From: Flavobacteriales bacterium
Lineage (GTDB): Bacteria; Bacteroidota; Bacteroidia; Flavobacteriales; Flavobacteriaceae
Direction of reading: 5' to 3'
Assembly: GCA_011524905.1 (NCBI GenBank)
Contig: WTJI01000012.1
Span: forward strand, 18,255 to 72,710
DNA: 54,456 nucleotides
Positions 26,862 to 36,340 of the stretch are shown here, in pieces. How positions within the stretch are numbered: the stretch's first letter is position 1; each line of letters starts with the position of its first letter. The notes beneath the pieces are model-generated. The model was not told where the DNA came from, searched no databases, and worked only from the letters and a program-made list of their open reading frames with translations. Position numbers and translations under genes: made by a program.

Positions 26862-28100
26862 TTAAGTTACCGTAGCTTTTTGATGTGAAAAGTTAAGATA
26901 GCTTTTGTCTTTTAAAATATCTTCAAGTATATCAACTGTCGTTTGTAAATCTGAGTAACGCGTATAAAGAGGAGCTAATCCTAGCCGGATGTATTTATCT
27001 GGTCTGTAGTCTGGAATGATTTGAGGTGATGCAGCTTGTAAAGCCTGTGTGATTCGCCAAGCTTCGAGATGGGCAATAGAGATGTGGGCTCCGCGTTGGT
27101 TTGCGTCCCTTGGGCTTTCTAATGTAACCCCGTAAGGAATTAATCGCAGTTCGATTTGCTCGAATAACCATTGGGTTTGTATCCTGCTTTTTTCTTGCAA
27201 GGCTTTTGTTCCAGCAGCCAAGCAAATAGATAATCCTTTTTGAAGTGCCACTAATGACAAAATAGGCGGTGTTCCAACAGCCATTTTATTTATAGTATTA
27301 TGAGCTTCATATTCCAAACTAAAATCGAAAGGCTTAGCATGACCAAACCAACCAGCAATAGGGTTTTCAAGGGTTGACATCAATGTTTTGTCAACATATA
27401 AAAAAGCGGGAGCTCCCGGACCTCCATTCAAATACTTGTAGGTACAACCTAAAGCAACCCTGGTTTCGGTTGCTTTCAGGTCAATGTCAACTACGCCAAC
27501 AGCATGACTCAAATCCCAAATGATGATAGAGCCACTTTCTTTTGCCAGTCGGTTTAGCTCTAGCATGGGATATAAAAATCCACTTTTGTAAGTCACCAAG
27601 CTCAAACAGTAGATCCCAGGTGTTTTTCCCAAGCTGTCTTTCAACTGTTCTAAATCAGCTTCAAGTTCGCTTTGATACGAAATTACAACCGCCTTTTTGC
27701 CCAGTGATTGCATGGCTATCTGATCAAGGATATATAAGTCTGTTGGAAAATTCAATTGATCAGTCAGTAATGTCTTGGGAAATTGTAGGCTGTTGACCAG
27801 TGCCTGAGTTATTTGAAAGAGTCTGACAGAGGTTGACTCGCCAATGATAATTTCTTCTGGAAGACCATTGAGCAAATGAGACATCTGTTTGGCTAACTCA
27901 TGCGGGAGTGCTAACCAATCTTTATTCCAAGAAGCAATTAAGTTTTGGCCCCATTGTTTGAGCACAACTTCTTGAAGTGATTCTGCTGTTCCCAAAGGCA
28001 GCTTACCCAAAGAATTTCCGTCCAAATAAATTGTATCTTTTGGATGATAAAAATAATCGCGAAAGGCAGCCAAAGGATCGGCAAGATCTTTTTTAGTCAT
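26862..28100 (-). CDS. kynU: Kynureninase
   Basis: A PLP enzyme that cleaves kynurenine to anthranilate plus alanine, or 3-hydroxykynurenine to 3-hydroxyanthranilate. The 412-residue protein has the fold-type I features: IYLDGNSLGKLP, ESTSVRLFQ, D196 and H199 in WDLSHAVG, and cofactor Lys222 in CTYKYLNGGPGAP, and a C-terminal RGAHISIAH. No other kynurenine-pathway gene (dioxygenase, formamidase, monooxygenase) is in the window. The start overlaps the end of the upstream SGNH hydrolase gene by 8 nt, indicating co-transcription. Confidence 0.93.
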   Translation of the reverse strand: MTKKDLADPLAAFRDYFYHPKDTIYLDGNSLGKLPLGTAESLQEVVLKQWGQNLIASWNKDWLALPHELAKQMSHLLNGLPEEIIIGESTSVRLFQITQALVNSLQFPKTLLTDQLNFPTDLYILDQIAMQSLGKKAVVISYQSELEADLEQLKDSLGKTPGIYCLSLVTYKSGFLYPMLELNRLAKESGSIIIWDLSHAVGVVDIDLKATETRVALGCTYKYLNGGPGAPAFLYVDKTLMSTLENPIAGWFGHAKPFDFSLEYEAHNTINKMAVGTPPILSLVALQKGLSICLAAGTKALQEKSRIQTQWLFEQIELRLIPYGVTLESPRDANQRGAHISIAHLEAWRITQALQAASPQIIPDYRPDKYIRLGLAPLYTRYSDLQTTVDILEDILKDKSYLNFSHQKATVT

Positions 28101-28764
28101 TTAGTGCTTGAAAAATAATTGGCGCTATTTTTTCAACCCATTTTGTGTACATCTCGCCACTGGGGTGCAAGCCATCTGAAGCAATAAGTGTATTGTCATC
28201 AGCTGCTTGTCGTGAAATTTCTGTTACATCAATATATTTAAGCTGAAGCGTAGCGCAAAGTTTAATTATTTCTGCATTGAAAGCATCAATTTCACTAGCA
28301 ATTTTGGCTTTATCCCGCTGCCCCGCAAAAGGGGTCACGCCCCAATCAGGAATCGATATAACAAATACTTTTTGTCGATCGTCACCAGCATATTCGATAC
28401 TTTTTTCTAACAAAATGGACAATTCTTTTCGGAAATTATCTAAACTTCGTCCTCGAAATTGATTGTTGACGCCTACCATGACTGTTACCAAATCGTACTT
28501 TGGCAGTACAGGGCTTTCCAGAACCCCCAATATCAGTTCATCCGTAGTCCAGCCTGTTTGTGCTATGATTTGTAAAGAATCCATTACCAAGCCCCTCGTT
28601 TTAAGGTCGGCAACTAACTGTTCGGGCCATCTTTCTTGGGCAGCTACACTTTCGCCTATCGTATAGCTATCCCCCAAGGCCAAAAAGTATGTTTTTTCTG
28701 ATGGAATACTGCAGGAAGCTAGCACGCAAAGTGCAGCTAGAATTAACAATTGCTTCATTTTCAT
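28093..28764 (-). CDS. SGNH/GDSL hydrolase lipoprotein
   Basis: A 223-residue esterase or lipase. It has a lipobox (LASC, Cys18), block I GDSY with the nucleophile Ser33, block III GVNNQ, and block V DGLHPSG with the catalytic Asp and His near the C terminus. It resembles TesA-like lysophospholipase/arylesterases. It overlaps kynU by 8 nt, which suggests coupled translation; a functional link, for example deformylation or ester cleavage before kynureninase, is speculative. Confidence 0.88.
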   Translation of the reverse strand: MKMKQLLILAALCVLASCSIPSEKTYFLALGDSYTIGESVAAQERWPEQLVADLKTRGLVMDSLQIIAQTGWTTDELILGVLESPVLPKYDLVTVMVGVNNQFRGRSLDNFRKELSILLEKSIEYAGDDRQKVFVISIPDWGVTPFAGQRDKAKIASEIDAFNAEIIKLCATLQLKYIDVTEISRQAADDNTLIASDGLHPSGEMYTKWVEKIAPIIFQALND

Positions 28765-28852
28765 TTTCTTTTCTCTGCAAACTAATTAAAAAGTTGGAGA
28801 TGGCTGGAGCTTCGACAGAATTTAAATACCTTTATTTATTAAATTTTTTGAA

Positions 28853-29866
28853 TTGAAAGTACTTGTTACTGGTGGTTTGGGTTATATTGGTTCGCATGTA
28901 ACGACGCTCCTTTTAGAAAGAAATCACGAAGTCATCATACTTGATGATCTTTCCAATACGTCTTTGTCAGTACTAAATAGCATTGAAAATATCACACAAA
29001 AAAAACCTTTTTATGAGCAAATCAACCTTTGTGACGCTGCCGCAGTAAAAGCGCTTTTTGATAGGCATAATGATGTTGCAGGCGTCATTCATTTTGCTGC
29101 CCACAAAGCTGTTGCAGAAAGCGTGGCCCAACCCCTAAAATATTACCACAATAATATAGAAGGGCTTTTGAATTTGCTTGATCTGCTGGTTCCTAAAAAG
29201 ATACCACTACTGTTCAGTTCGTCTTGCACTGTTTATGGCAATGCGGACGAGCTCCCGATCACTGAGCACCATCCTGTCAAGGCAGCAGCCTCACCATATG
29301 GAGCCACTAAACAGATGGGAGAACAGATAATAACCGATTGTTGTAATGCACAAGCTGGGTTTCATGCTATTTTACTCCGTTATTTTAATCCCATAGGTGC
29401 CCATACATCTGCTCAGATTGGTGAAGCACCGCAAGGTGTCCCACAAAACTTAATCCCCTATTTGGTAGAAGCTGCTGCTGGAAAACGACCTGCCTTACAG
29501 ATTTTTGGAACGGACTACCCCACCCCAGACGGCAGTTGTATCCGCGATTATATCCATGTCATGGATTTGGCTGATGCACATATTGTATGCCTAGCGCATT
29601 TACTTGAGAAAAAGCAAACAAGCCCTACAGAAATTTATAATGTGGGTAGTGGCAAGGGGCATTCGGTACTAGAAGTAGTGACAGCATTTGAAAAAGCTAC
29701 TGGTATCTCAGTTCCCACAAAAATTGTTGGCAGACGCAAGGGTGATGTGCTTCAGGCTTATGCCGACACCACTAAGATTAATACCCAATTGGGATGGAAA
29801 ACAAAATACTCCCTAGAAGAAGCCCTTCGCAGCGCTTGGGCATGGGAACAACGAAGAAATAATTGA
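28853..29866 (+). CDS. galE: UDP-glucose 4-epimerase
   Basis: Interconverts UDP-galactose and UDP-glucose, and possibly the N-acetylhexosamine forms. The 337-residue protein is a short-chain dehydrogenase with the NAD motif TGGLGYIG (6-13), Ser123/124 in SSSCTVYG, and the catalytic pair Tyr149 and Lys153 (YGATK). The start must be TTG at 28853, because residue 2 already begins the Rossmann strand and no other start lies nearby. It is the first gene of a four-gene run; the next starts 3 nt after its stop. A weak -7-like TACCTTTA lies at 28827-28834. Confidence 0.94.
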   Translation: MKVLVTGGLGYIGSHVTTLLLERNHEVIILDDLSNTSLSVLNSIENITQKKPFYEQINLCDAAAVKALFDRHNDVAGVIHFAAHKAVAESVAQPLKYYHNNIEGLLNLLDLLVPKKIPLLFSSSCTVYGNADELPITEHHPVKAAASPYGATKQMGEQIITDCCNAQAGFHAILLRYFNPIGAHTSAQIGEAPQGVPQNLIPYLVEAAAGKRPALQIFGTDYPTPDGSCIRDYIHVMDLADAHIVCLAHLLEKKQTSPTEIYNVGSGKGHSVLEVVTAFEKATGISVPTKIVGRRKGDVLQAYADTTKINTQLGWKTKYSLEEALRSAWAWEQRRNN

Positions 29867-29869
29867 CCG

Positions 29870-31261
29870 ATGAAAAACTTAAACCGGCGTCGTTTTCTAC
29901 AACGATCAGGCTTAGCAACAACAGCTGCTTTTTTTTCCGGGTTTACAAACCCAAAAAAAACTTTGGCCGCTAACCCAAAACAATACTTAGGTGGCTTTTC
30001 TGTAGCCCCTATTCCAAACATTCGAATGGCATTTATTGGCGTTGGTTATCGCGGCCACGGCCATGCTGAACAATGGGCTCAAATAGCTGGAACAGAAGTT
30101 GTTGCGATTTGCGATCTTTATGATGATCTGGTCAATAAAACAAAAACTGTTTGTCAGAAACATGGGAAAGGTAACCGACACAAGAATATAAAGACTTATT
30201 CTGGAAACGAAACGGCTTGGAAAAAAATGCTGACTGAAGTTCAAGCTGATGCCGTCGTTATTTCCACAAACTGGAAAAACCATGCCCCTATGGCAATCGG
30301 AACGATGGAGGCTGGAGCCCACGCTTTTGTTGAAGTTCCGCTAGCATTGACCATAGAGGAAATGTGGGATTTGGTACGCACAGCAGAATCCACGCAAAAA
30401 CATTGTATGATGCTTGAAAATGTCAATTATGGCCGAGAAGAGCTGCTGTTTCTTAACCTATGTCGACAACAAAAACTTGGAGAGTTATTACATGGAGAAG
30501 CTGCCTACATCCATGAACTCCGATGGCAAATGGAAGAAGTTGAAAGAGGAACGGGGTCTTGGCGGACAGATCATTATGCTGCGCGTAATGGAAATTTATA
30601 CCCCACCCATGGATTGGGTCCTATTGCACAATACATGAATATCGGTCGTACCGATGATCTTTTCCACAGAATTGTTTCTTTTTCGTCTCCTGCTAAAGGA
30701 AGACGACTACATGCTCAAAAAAATTATCCAGAAGAACATCGCTGGAACCAACTGGAATTTAAAGGGGGTGATTTGAATAGCTCATTAATCAAAACAAAAT
30801 TGGGACGAACGATATTGGTGCAATGGGACGAAACCAGTCCGCGACCCTACACTCGTCATAATCTGATTCAAGGGAGCTTGGGAACCCTTGCTGGTTTTCC
30901 CACTCGCTTGGCGTTTGAGGGGGGCATGTCCGGGCTGTCCGATTCACACCACCAATGGATACAGGGAGATGCTTTGGAAAAAGTCTATGAACAATACGAG
31001 CATCCGCTGTACAAAAGACTAGGCGCCTTGGCAGAAAAAATGGGTGGCCATGGTGGCATGGATTTTATGATGCGCTACAGGGTGGTAGAATGCTTACAAA
31101 AAGGAGAACCCTTGGATCAAAATATATATGAAGGCTGCTTTTGGAGTGCCGTAGCACCCTTGAGCGAACAGTCTGTTGCACAAGACGGACAAGTCCAAAG
31201 CTTTCCAGACTTTACACGTGGTCAATGGAAAAATACAGCCCCTTTAGCAATAGTGTCTTAA
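29870..31261 (+). CDS. GH109 family glycosidase (Gfo/Idh/MocA fold), Tat-exported
   Basis: The 463-residue protein has a twin-arginine-type N terminus (RRRFLQRSG), then an NAD-binding Rossmann fold (FIGVGYRGHG, about 55-64) and the C-terminal Gfo/Idh domain. The blocks EVPLALT, NVNYGREEL, YIHELRW and NLYPTHGLGPIAQYMNI match GH109 alpha-N-acetylgalactosaminidases, which cleave by an NAD-dependent redox mechanism. It lies between galE and a sugar kinase, consistent with release of GalNAc or galactose units. True substrate specificity is inferred from family only. Confidence 0.85.
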   Translation: MKNLNRRRFLQRSGLATTAAFFSGFTNPKKTLAANPKQYLGGFSVAPIPNIRMAFIGVGYRGHGHAEQWAQIAGTEVVAICDLYDDLVNKTKTVCQKHGKGNRHKNIKTYSGNETAWKKMLTEVQADAVVISTNWKNHAPMAIGTMEAGAHAFVEVPLALTIEEMWDLVRTAESTQKHCMMLENVNYGREELLFLNLCRQQKLGELLHGEAAYIHELRWQMEEVERGTGSWRTDHYAARNGNLYPTHGLGPIAQYMNIGRTDDLFHRIVSFSSPAKGRRLHAQKNYPEEHRWNQLEFKGGDLNSSLIKTKLGRTILVQWDETSPRPYTRHNLIQGSLGTLAGFPTRLAFEGGMSGLSDSHHQWIQGDALEKVYEQYEHPLYKRLGALAEKMGGHGGMDFMMRYRVVECLQKGEPLDQNIYEGCFWSAVAPLSEQSVAQDGQVQSFPDFTRGQWKNTAPLAIVS

Positions 31262-31262
31262 T

Positions 31263-32330
31263 ATGAGAAATATAAAAATTCAAGTCCCCGCAAGGGTTTG
31301 TTTTTTTGGCGATCATCAAGACTACTTGGGGCTTCCCGTCATAGCTGGCACAATCAATAAATACCTTACCCTATCGGCAAAGCCCATCGATAGACCCTTT
31401 TTTGAAATTCAACTCCCTGATCTCGGACAAAGACTTTCGATATCCATAAAAAATACCGTAGAGGAAAAACCCCCTGCTGATTATTTTGAGTCAGGCATAA
31501 GGCACCTTAGGAAACAGGGCGCACAATTTTCGCAAGGTTACGCCATTGATATACACAGTGAGATTCCGATCAATGCAGGACTTTCCAGCTCTTCGGCTTT
31601 GGTGGTTTCATGGTTGCGATTTTTGTGTTTGGTCGGCAATGACTTTGAGCCGCCGCAACCTAAGACCCTTGGTCATTGGGCTTACGAAGTAGAAGTTTTG
31701 GCTTTTAATCAACCGGGTGGGCTTATGGACCAATATACCATTGCACAGGGCGGATTGCTGTTTATCGACACCGATAGTCAGCAATCCCAAGCCCTTCGAG
31801 TTCCCCCCTTTGATTGGGTTATTGCAGAATCGGGGGTAGCAAAAAAAACCCTTACAGTACTGGCACAGGCCCGAGAAAAGCAACAAAAAGCACTGGCGGT
31901 GGTACAGGAACACCAATCGCAATTTGACCTAAAAAAAAGTACCCAAAACGATTATGACCGCTACGTCCATCTTCTTCCCCCAGACCTCCGACCCTATTGG
32001 TATGCAACTATTCACAATTACGCCCTTACCCGACAAGCTTTTTCTTCTTTCCAATCGAAGCCCGATATTTATGAAATTGGCCAAATGATGCAAGCCCACC
32101 AACATATTTTGGCCGACCATATCCACAATACGCCCGTTGCCTTGAAAAAGATGCTCAAATCGGCTCAAAATGCGGGTGCCTTGGGCAGCAAAATCATAGG
32201 TTCCGGAGGTGGGGGATGCATGGTTGCTTTGGTAGAGGCAGAGACTCGACAAGCCGTCATCGATGCCTTTTTGGTGGCAGGAGCACAAAAAGCCTATCCA
32301 GTTCAAATCACTGCAGCTACTCATGGATAA
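31263..32330 (+). CDS. Galactokinase-like GHMP sugar kinase
   Basis: A 355-residue GHMP kinase likely to phosphorylate C1 of galactose, GalNAc or a related sugar. Motif I reads GDHQDY (16-21), equivalent to GEHTDY of GalK but with Glu replaced by Asp; the ATP motif is GLSSSSAL (106-113); the catalytic Asp156 is in PGGLMDQ as in GalK; motif III is IIGSGGGGCMVAL. It begins one base after the GH109 stop and overlaps the next gene by 8 nt. Divergence from canonical GalK leaves the sugar uncertain. Confidence 0.82.
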   Translation: MRNIKIQVPARVCFFGDHQDYLGLPVIAGTINKYLTLSAKPIDRPFFEIQLPDLGQRLSISIKNTVEEKPPADYFESGIRHLRKQGAQFSQGYAIDIHSEIPINAGLSSSSALVVSWLRFLCLVGNDFEPPQPKTLGHWAYEVEVLAFNQPGGLMDQYTIAQGGLLFIDTDSQQSQALRVPPFDWVIAESGVAKKTLTVLAQAREKQQKALAVVQEHQSQFDLKKSTQNDYDRYVHLLPPDLRPYWYATIHNYALTRQAFSSFQSKPDIYEIGQMMQAHQHILADHIHNTPVALKKMLKSAQNAGALGSKIIGSGGGGCMVALVEAETRQAVIDAFLVAGAQKAYPVQITAATHG

Positions 32331-33150
32331 TAAACTACTCATATTGGCTGGTGGTGCTTCCTCCCGTATGAAAAAATCACTCAAAAAAATTGATTTACCC
32401 CGAAGTGTAGCCCAAGTGGCCGCGCAACAACACAAAAGTTTAATTCCTTTAGGTGCTGAAAAGAAACCTTTACTAATTCGACTGCTAGAAAACGCAATAG
32501 CCGCAGGCTATCACAAAATTTATATCGTTACAGCACCCAATCAAACGGCTTTTCAACAAGCTTTGGACCGCCATGCTGAAAGTTGTAAGAATGTTACTAT
32601 TTATTTTGCCGTTCAACACACCCCTAAAGGGCGCGACAAACCCCTAGGAACCGCCGACGCAGTAGCACAAACCCTACATCAATATCCTGATTTAATTTCA
32701 GGTGAATTCAGTTTATGTAATGGTGACAATCTCTATTCCATAGCCAGCATGCAACAACTGTTAAAACATCGGAAAGCACCGCACGCTATGATTGCTTATG
32801 CGCAGTCTACTTTGAACTTTCCTGCCAGTCGTATCGCCCGATTTGCCCTTTTAAAAATGGACTCCAACAATAACTTAATTCAAATCATTGAAAAGCCTCA
32901 GATGGAAGAGCTGTCAACAATTCAAAAAACGGGAAAAGAAAGTTTTGTCAGTATGAATCTCTTTCGTTTTTCGGGGCGGCTACTTTTGCCCTACTTGGAA
33001 AATTGTCCCCTACATCCCGAACGGGACGAAAAAGAGCTACCTATTGCTGTGGAGCAAATGATAAATGACCATCCTAAAAGCTTACTTTGTTACCCAAGGC
33101 ATGAAAATGTTGCAGACCTCACTTCTGCGAAAGACATTGGACTTTTCTGA
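32323..33150 (+). CDS. Sugar-1-phosphate nucleotidyltransferase
   Basis: A 275-residue NTP_transferase-fold protein. It has the nucleotide-binding LAGGASSRMKK (8-18), KPLGTADAV (substrate loop, about 106-114), the metal Asp135 in CNGDN, and IIEKP. It would make a UDP- or similar nucleotide sugar from the sugar-1-phosphate formed by the upstream kinase. ATG 32323 is inside the end of the kinase gene, showing tight coupling. It is unlike the HIT-type GalT, which the window lacks. Confidence 0.85.
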   Translation: MDNKLLILAGGASSRMKKSLKKIDLPRSVAQVAAQQHKSLIPLGAEKKPLLIRLLENAIAAGYHKIYIVTAPNQTAFQQALDRHAESCKNVTIYFAVQHTPKGRDKPLGTADAVAQTLHQYPDLISGEFSLCNGDNLYSIASMQQLLKHRKAPHAMIAYAQSTLNFPASRIARFALLKMDSNNNLIQIIEKPQMEELSTIQKTGKESFVSMNLFRFSGRLLLPYLENCPLHPERDEKELPIAVEQMINDHPKSLLCYPRHENVADLTSAKDIGLF

Positions 33151-33195
33151 GTGATTTTTTTAAATGACAAAAAAATAGTTTTAACAGTAAATTGA

Positions 33196-33810
33196 CTATG
33201 CGCCAAAAACTACAATAATAGCAATAGTTAAAAGAATTCCACTTTCAATTATATGATGGTATTTTTGTGTCACTTTAAAAAATTGACTTTGTTGGTACAC
33301 ATGGCCTAAACTGGCTACAAAGGTAAAAATAAGCTGTGCTTGGGCCCAAAACAAAAAGCCAAGAAGAGTCAACTGCATGGGTGTGGATAGCAACTTGGAA
33401 AACAAGAAGCTTGGAAAAAAAATCATAAAAAAGAGGGTGACTTTGGGGTTTGTGAGGCTCATTAAAAGCCCCTGCCGGAAATAGTTTTTTGCTGGATGGG
33501 TCACTCCCGTTTGAGAAAGCCGATTTTGGCGGAAAGCTTGAACGGCCAAGTAACAGATATAGATAGCACCTAGCCACTGTATCCCTTGTTTAAGTTCTGG
33601 TACAGCTACCAAGAGTTGACTCCAGCCCAAGGCTACCAAAGCGGTATGAAAAAACAATCCCGAAGTCAGTCCCCAAGTTAGTTGTAATGCTGCTTTTTTT
33701 CCTCGTTGCATCGAAACTGTCAAAACATACAAAATGTCTGGACCAGGAGTTAAAGTCAGTAAAACTGACGCAAATAAAAAGGAGAATAGTATCCCTAAAT
33801 CCATCAACAT
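33196..33810 (-). CDS. LysE/RhtB family translocator
   Basis: A 204-residue membrane protein with about six hydrophobic segments and the LysE signature near the N terminus (LTPGPDILYVLT) followed by KKAALQLTWGLTSG. The family exports amino acids or related metabolites. The protein ends convergently with the sugar operon, 45 bp away; I see no clear terminator in between. Confidence 0.88.
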   Translation of the reverse strand: MLMDLGILFSFLFASVLLTLTPGPDILYVLTVSMQRGKKAALQLTWGLTSGLFFHTALVALGWSQLLVAVPELKQGIQWLGAIYICYLAVQAFRQNRLSQTGVTHPAKNYFRQGLLMSLTNPKVTLFFMIFFPSFLFSKLLSTPMQLTLLGFLFWAQAQLIFTFVASLGHVYQQSQFFKVTQKYHHIIESGILLTIAIIVVFGA

Positions 33811-33924
33811 CTTTTGTGGGTAAGATACGATTTTGGGGGGGTTACATATTTAAGATCTTTAAAAATGAACATGTGTTTTAATTTACGCTCCTTTTTGTAG
33901 TTTCGAACCCAAAATCAAAAAGTC

Positions 33925-34542
33925 ATGTCAACAAGCAAAACCCCCATTACTGTTTTTGGAGAATGGGCGCAAATTGGGAAAGACGAAGGCATGGAAAGGC
34001 ACCACCGAGAAGCAGTAGAAAACATGTTGGCTTTTGCCCTGCCATCCGATCAGGATTTTTCGTTTATTGATGCAGGCTGTGGCAACGGTTGGGTGGTGCG
34101 TCGAGTAGCACAACTGGCCCATTGCCAACTAGCTGTAGGGGTGGACGGTGCCGTGGAGATGATTGCCAAGGCCCAACGCTTGGATGTAGCAAATCGCTAT
34201 GTCTTGACCGACCTTTTGGACTGGTCACCGGAACAAACAGTAAACTTGGTGCATAGCATGGAGGTTTTATATTATTTTACCAAACCGCTAGCTGTATTGC
34301 AACATATTTATAAAAATTGGCTGTCAACCGAAGGGCGATTGATTATTGGTTTGGATTTTTATCATGAAAATACGGTGTCTCACGACTGGCCTGAAGACTG
34401 TGGTATTTCCATCATGACCTTGCTATCCGAAAAACAATGGCTGGATTTGTTCCAGCAAGCTGGCTTTCAAAATTGTAAAACTTGGCGTGTTGGTGCCAAA
34501 GAAAATTGGGCTGGGACGCTGGTGCTTACTGGTATCAAATAG
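33925..34542 (+). CDS. SAM-dependent methyltransferase
   Basis: A 205-residue class I methyltransferase. Motif I is DAGCGNGWVV (49-58), the acidic residue ending strand two is in VGVDGAVEMI, and motif VI is near EGRLIIGLDFYHEN. No N-terminal targeting signal. Family resemblance is to small methyltransferase_11/25 enzymes with unknown acceptors. It stands alone, with a near-consensus -7 box TAGTTTCG at 33898-33905. Confidence 0.82.
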   Translation: MSTSKTPITVFGEWAQIGKDEGMERHHREAVENMLAFALPSDQDFSFIDAGCGNGWVVRRVAQLAHCQLAVGVDGAVEMIAKAQRLDVANRYVLTDLLDWSPEQTVNLVHSMEVLYYFTKPLAVLQHIYKNWLSTEGRLIIGLDFYHENTVSHDWPEDCGISIMTLLSEKQWLDLFQQAGFQNCKTWRVGAKENWAGTLVLTGIK

Positions 34543-34589
34543 GGGAAAGCTAGATGAACTACTGGTTAATAAGCCTTTTATAACCCAGA

Positions 34590-35606
34590 TTAGCGGTATT
34601 TTTCGATCAAAGCTTTGGTGGCCAATACCCCTTCTTTGGGATCGAGATAGCCATCGCCCCCCGCAAATTGTCGCATCATAGCTCCTTCATATTCTATAGC
34701 AATATAACCTGAAAAGTCTGAAGCTTTTATCAAATCCAACATACGCTTAAAATCGGTTGTTACTGCTTCACCATTGCTATCAAATTGCATGGCTTTGGCG
34801 CTGATTCCTTTGGCATATGGCAACATTTCAGCCACCCCTTTGTATTTATCATACTGGTTGAGGCAGGTTTTGGAGTAGAATTCGCCCTTTTTGGCAGGAG
34901 CCCTTTCGATACAAAAATTAGCCGTGCCAAAATCGGGTAAAGTCCCGAGTAGTGGGTGGTTGATTTGTTGCATCAGCTTGACCAACCACTGGGCATCAGA
35001 AGTAAAACCGCCGTGGTTTTCTATCAAAATAGACATATCCATTGTACTTCCGTAATCCAAAAGCTGACCCAAGCTGTCTTCGCTCAGTTCCGTTACCTCA
35101 TCTGCTGACAGGCCATCGCCCCAAAGATTGACGCGTATGGCAGAACAACCGATGGTTTTGGCTACATCCATCCATAGTTGGTGTGCGATCACAGCCTGTT
35201 TTCTTTCCTCTTTCTCTGTACTCACTAAACTAGGTCCACGACTCCGGTCACTAAGATTGATCAGATCTACCAACATCAAAGTATTGGTCACTCCAGCATC
35301 CTCGGCACGCTGCCGTAGTTCATTTAAAAAAGTCGTATCATTTTGGTGGGCGGCTAGGGTTAAGTTCCAATGCTCTGCTCCGGTCACCCCAAAATCGTCT
35401 CGTACCATTTGTGGGAAATTCATAACAGACAACTTACCACTAAAAAAAAGTGGGCCTAGAGAATAGGCTTGTACAGCTATAGGAAAGCGTTCTTTTGACG
35501 GTGTGGTTTGTGCCCAAAGGCTGTCTGGCATGAGTCCCAAGCCAGCACATATGCCCACAGTTGATGGAAATGTTGATCGAATGAACTGACGTCTACTTTG
35601 TTTCAT
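34590..35606 (-). CDS. Sugar phosphate isomerase/epimerase-like TIM-barrel protein
   Basis: A 338-residue protein with a Tat-type signal (SRRQFIRSTFP) and an AP endonuclease 2/xylose isomerase-like TIM barrel. Putative metal ligands are in ILIENHGG, LPDFGTANF and AIEYEGA. Such exported barrel proteins are common in Bacteroidota near sugar catabolism genes; the substrate is not evident. It is not close enough to any neighbour to claim an operon. Confidence 0.82.
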   Translation of the reverse strand: MKQSRRQFIRSTFPSTVGICAGLGLMPDSLWAQTTPSKERFPIAVQAYSLGPLFFSGKLSVMNFPQMVRDDFGVTGAEHWNLTLAAHQNDTTFLNELRQRAEDAGVTNTLMLVDLINLSDRSRGPSLVSTEKEERKQAVIAHQLWMDVAKTIGCSAIRVNLWGDGLSADEVTELSEDSLGQLLDYGSTMDMSILIENHGGFTSDAQWLVKLMQQINHPLLGTLPDFGTANFCIERAPAKKGEFYSKTCLNQYDKYKGVAEMLPYAKGISAKAMQFDSNGEAVTTDFKRMLDLIKASDFSGYIAIEYEGAMMRQFAGGDGYLDPKEGVLATKALIEKYR

Positions 35607-35707
35607 GAGTCTGATTTTTTTTCAAGATACAACCCTACACATTACAAAAAAAGTTCCCCTTATACTTTTAGAGAAGGGGGTGTGAGTAAACCAAAATCGA
35701 CTTATCT

Positions 35708-36337
35708 TTAGTAGTGTTCAAACAACCTTTCTAAGGGTTTACGCGTTTTTCGCATTTGTGCTGTTTGATCATCAGCCGCTCTATAGCCCAATGCAATAAC
35801 AACATTTGCAGTTAAACCCTTTGGTGACAAGCCTAGAATTTTATCATACTGATCGGGTTCAAATCCTTCCATTGGACAGGCATCAACTGCTGCTTCTCCC
35901 GCCGCAGCTAGAAGCGTTCCTACGGCAAGATAGGTTTGTTTTGCGGTCCATATTTCCATTTCTACTTCTGATTTTTTGGCAACTTCCTCAGAAACAACTG
36001 TAACAGCATCTTTAAATATGTTTGAATCGAGACCATTCATATGGGCTTTCAAATCAAAGTAGGCTGCTACGTCTTGCGAATTTACCGTCTTCTGGCTACA
36101 AAAAACAAACAAATGGGAGGCGTCCACGACTTGTGATTGTTCAAAAGAAGCCGATAATAACTGTGCCCGGATCTGGTCGTCGTCTATCTGCAACACCCGA
36201 TAGGGCTGAAGACCATAGGAAGAGGCCGATAATTGAACTGCTTTTTTTAATTCAGCCAAGACGGCCGCTGGAATCTTTTTTTTGGGGTCAAACTTTTTGG
36301 TCGCATAACGCCATTCTAATCCGCTAATAATTTCCAT
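35708..36337 (-). CDS. NAD(P)H-dependent nitroreductase-family oxidoreductase
   Basis: A 209-residue FMN-dependent enzyme of the NfsB type, reducing quinones or nitro compounds. It has LEWRYATKKFDP at the N terminus, LSASSYGLQPYRVL (FMN binding), AVGTLLAAAGEAAVDACPMEGF and VIALGYRA. It is 3 nt downstream of the pirin gene, so the two form one operon under the palindrome-bearing promoter at 37.07-37.10 kb. Confidence 0.9.
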   Translation of the reverse strand: MEIISGLEWRYATKKFDPKKKIPAAVLAELKKAVQLSASSYGLQPYRVLQIDDDQIRAQLLSASFEQSQVVDASHLFVFCSQKTVNSQDVAAYFDLKAHMNGLDSNIFKDAVTVVSEEVAKKSEVEMEIWTAKQTYLAVGTLLAAAGEAAVDACPMEGFEPDQYDKILGLSPKGLTANVVIALGYRAADDQTAQMRKTRKPLERLFEHY

Positions 36338-36340
36338 AAT

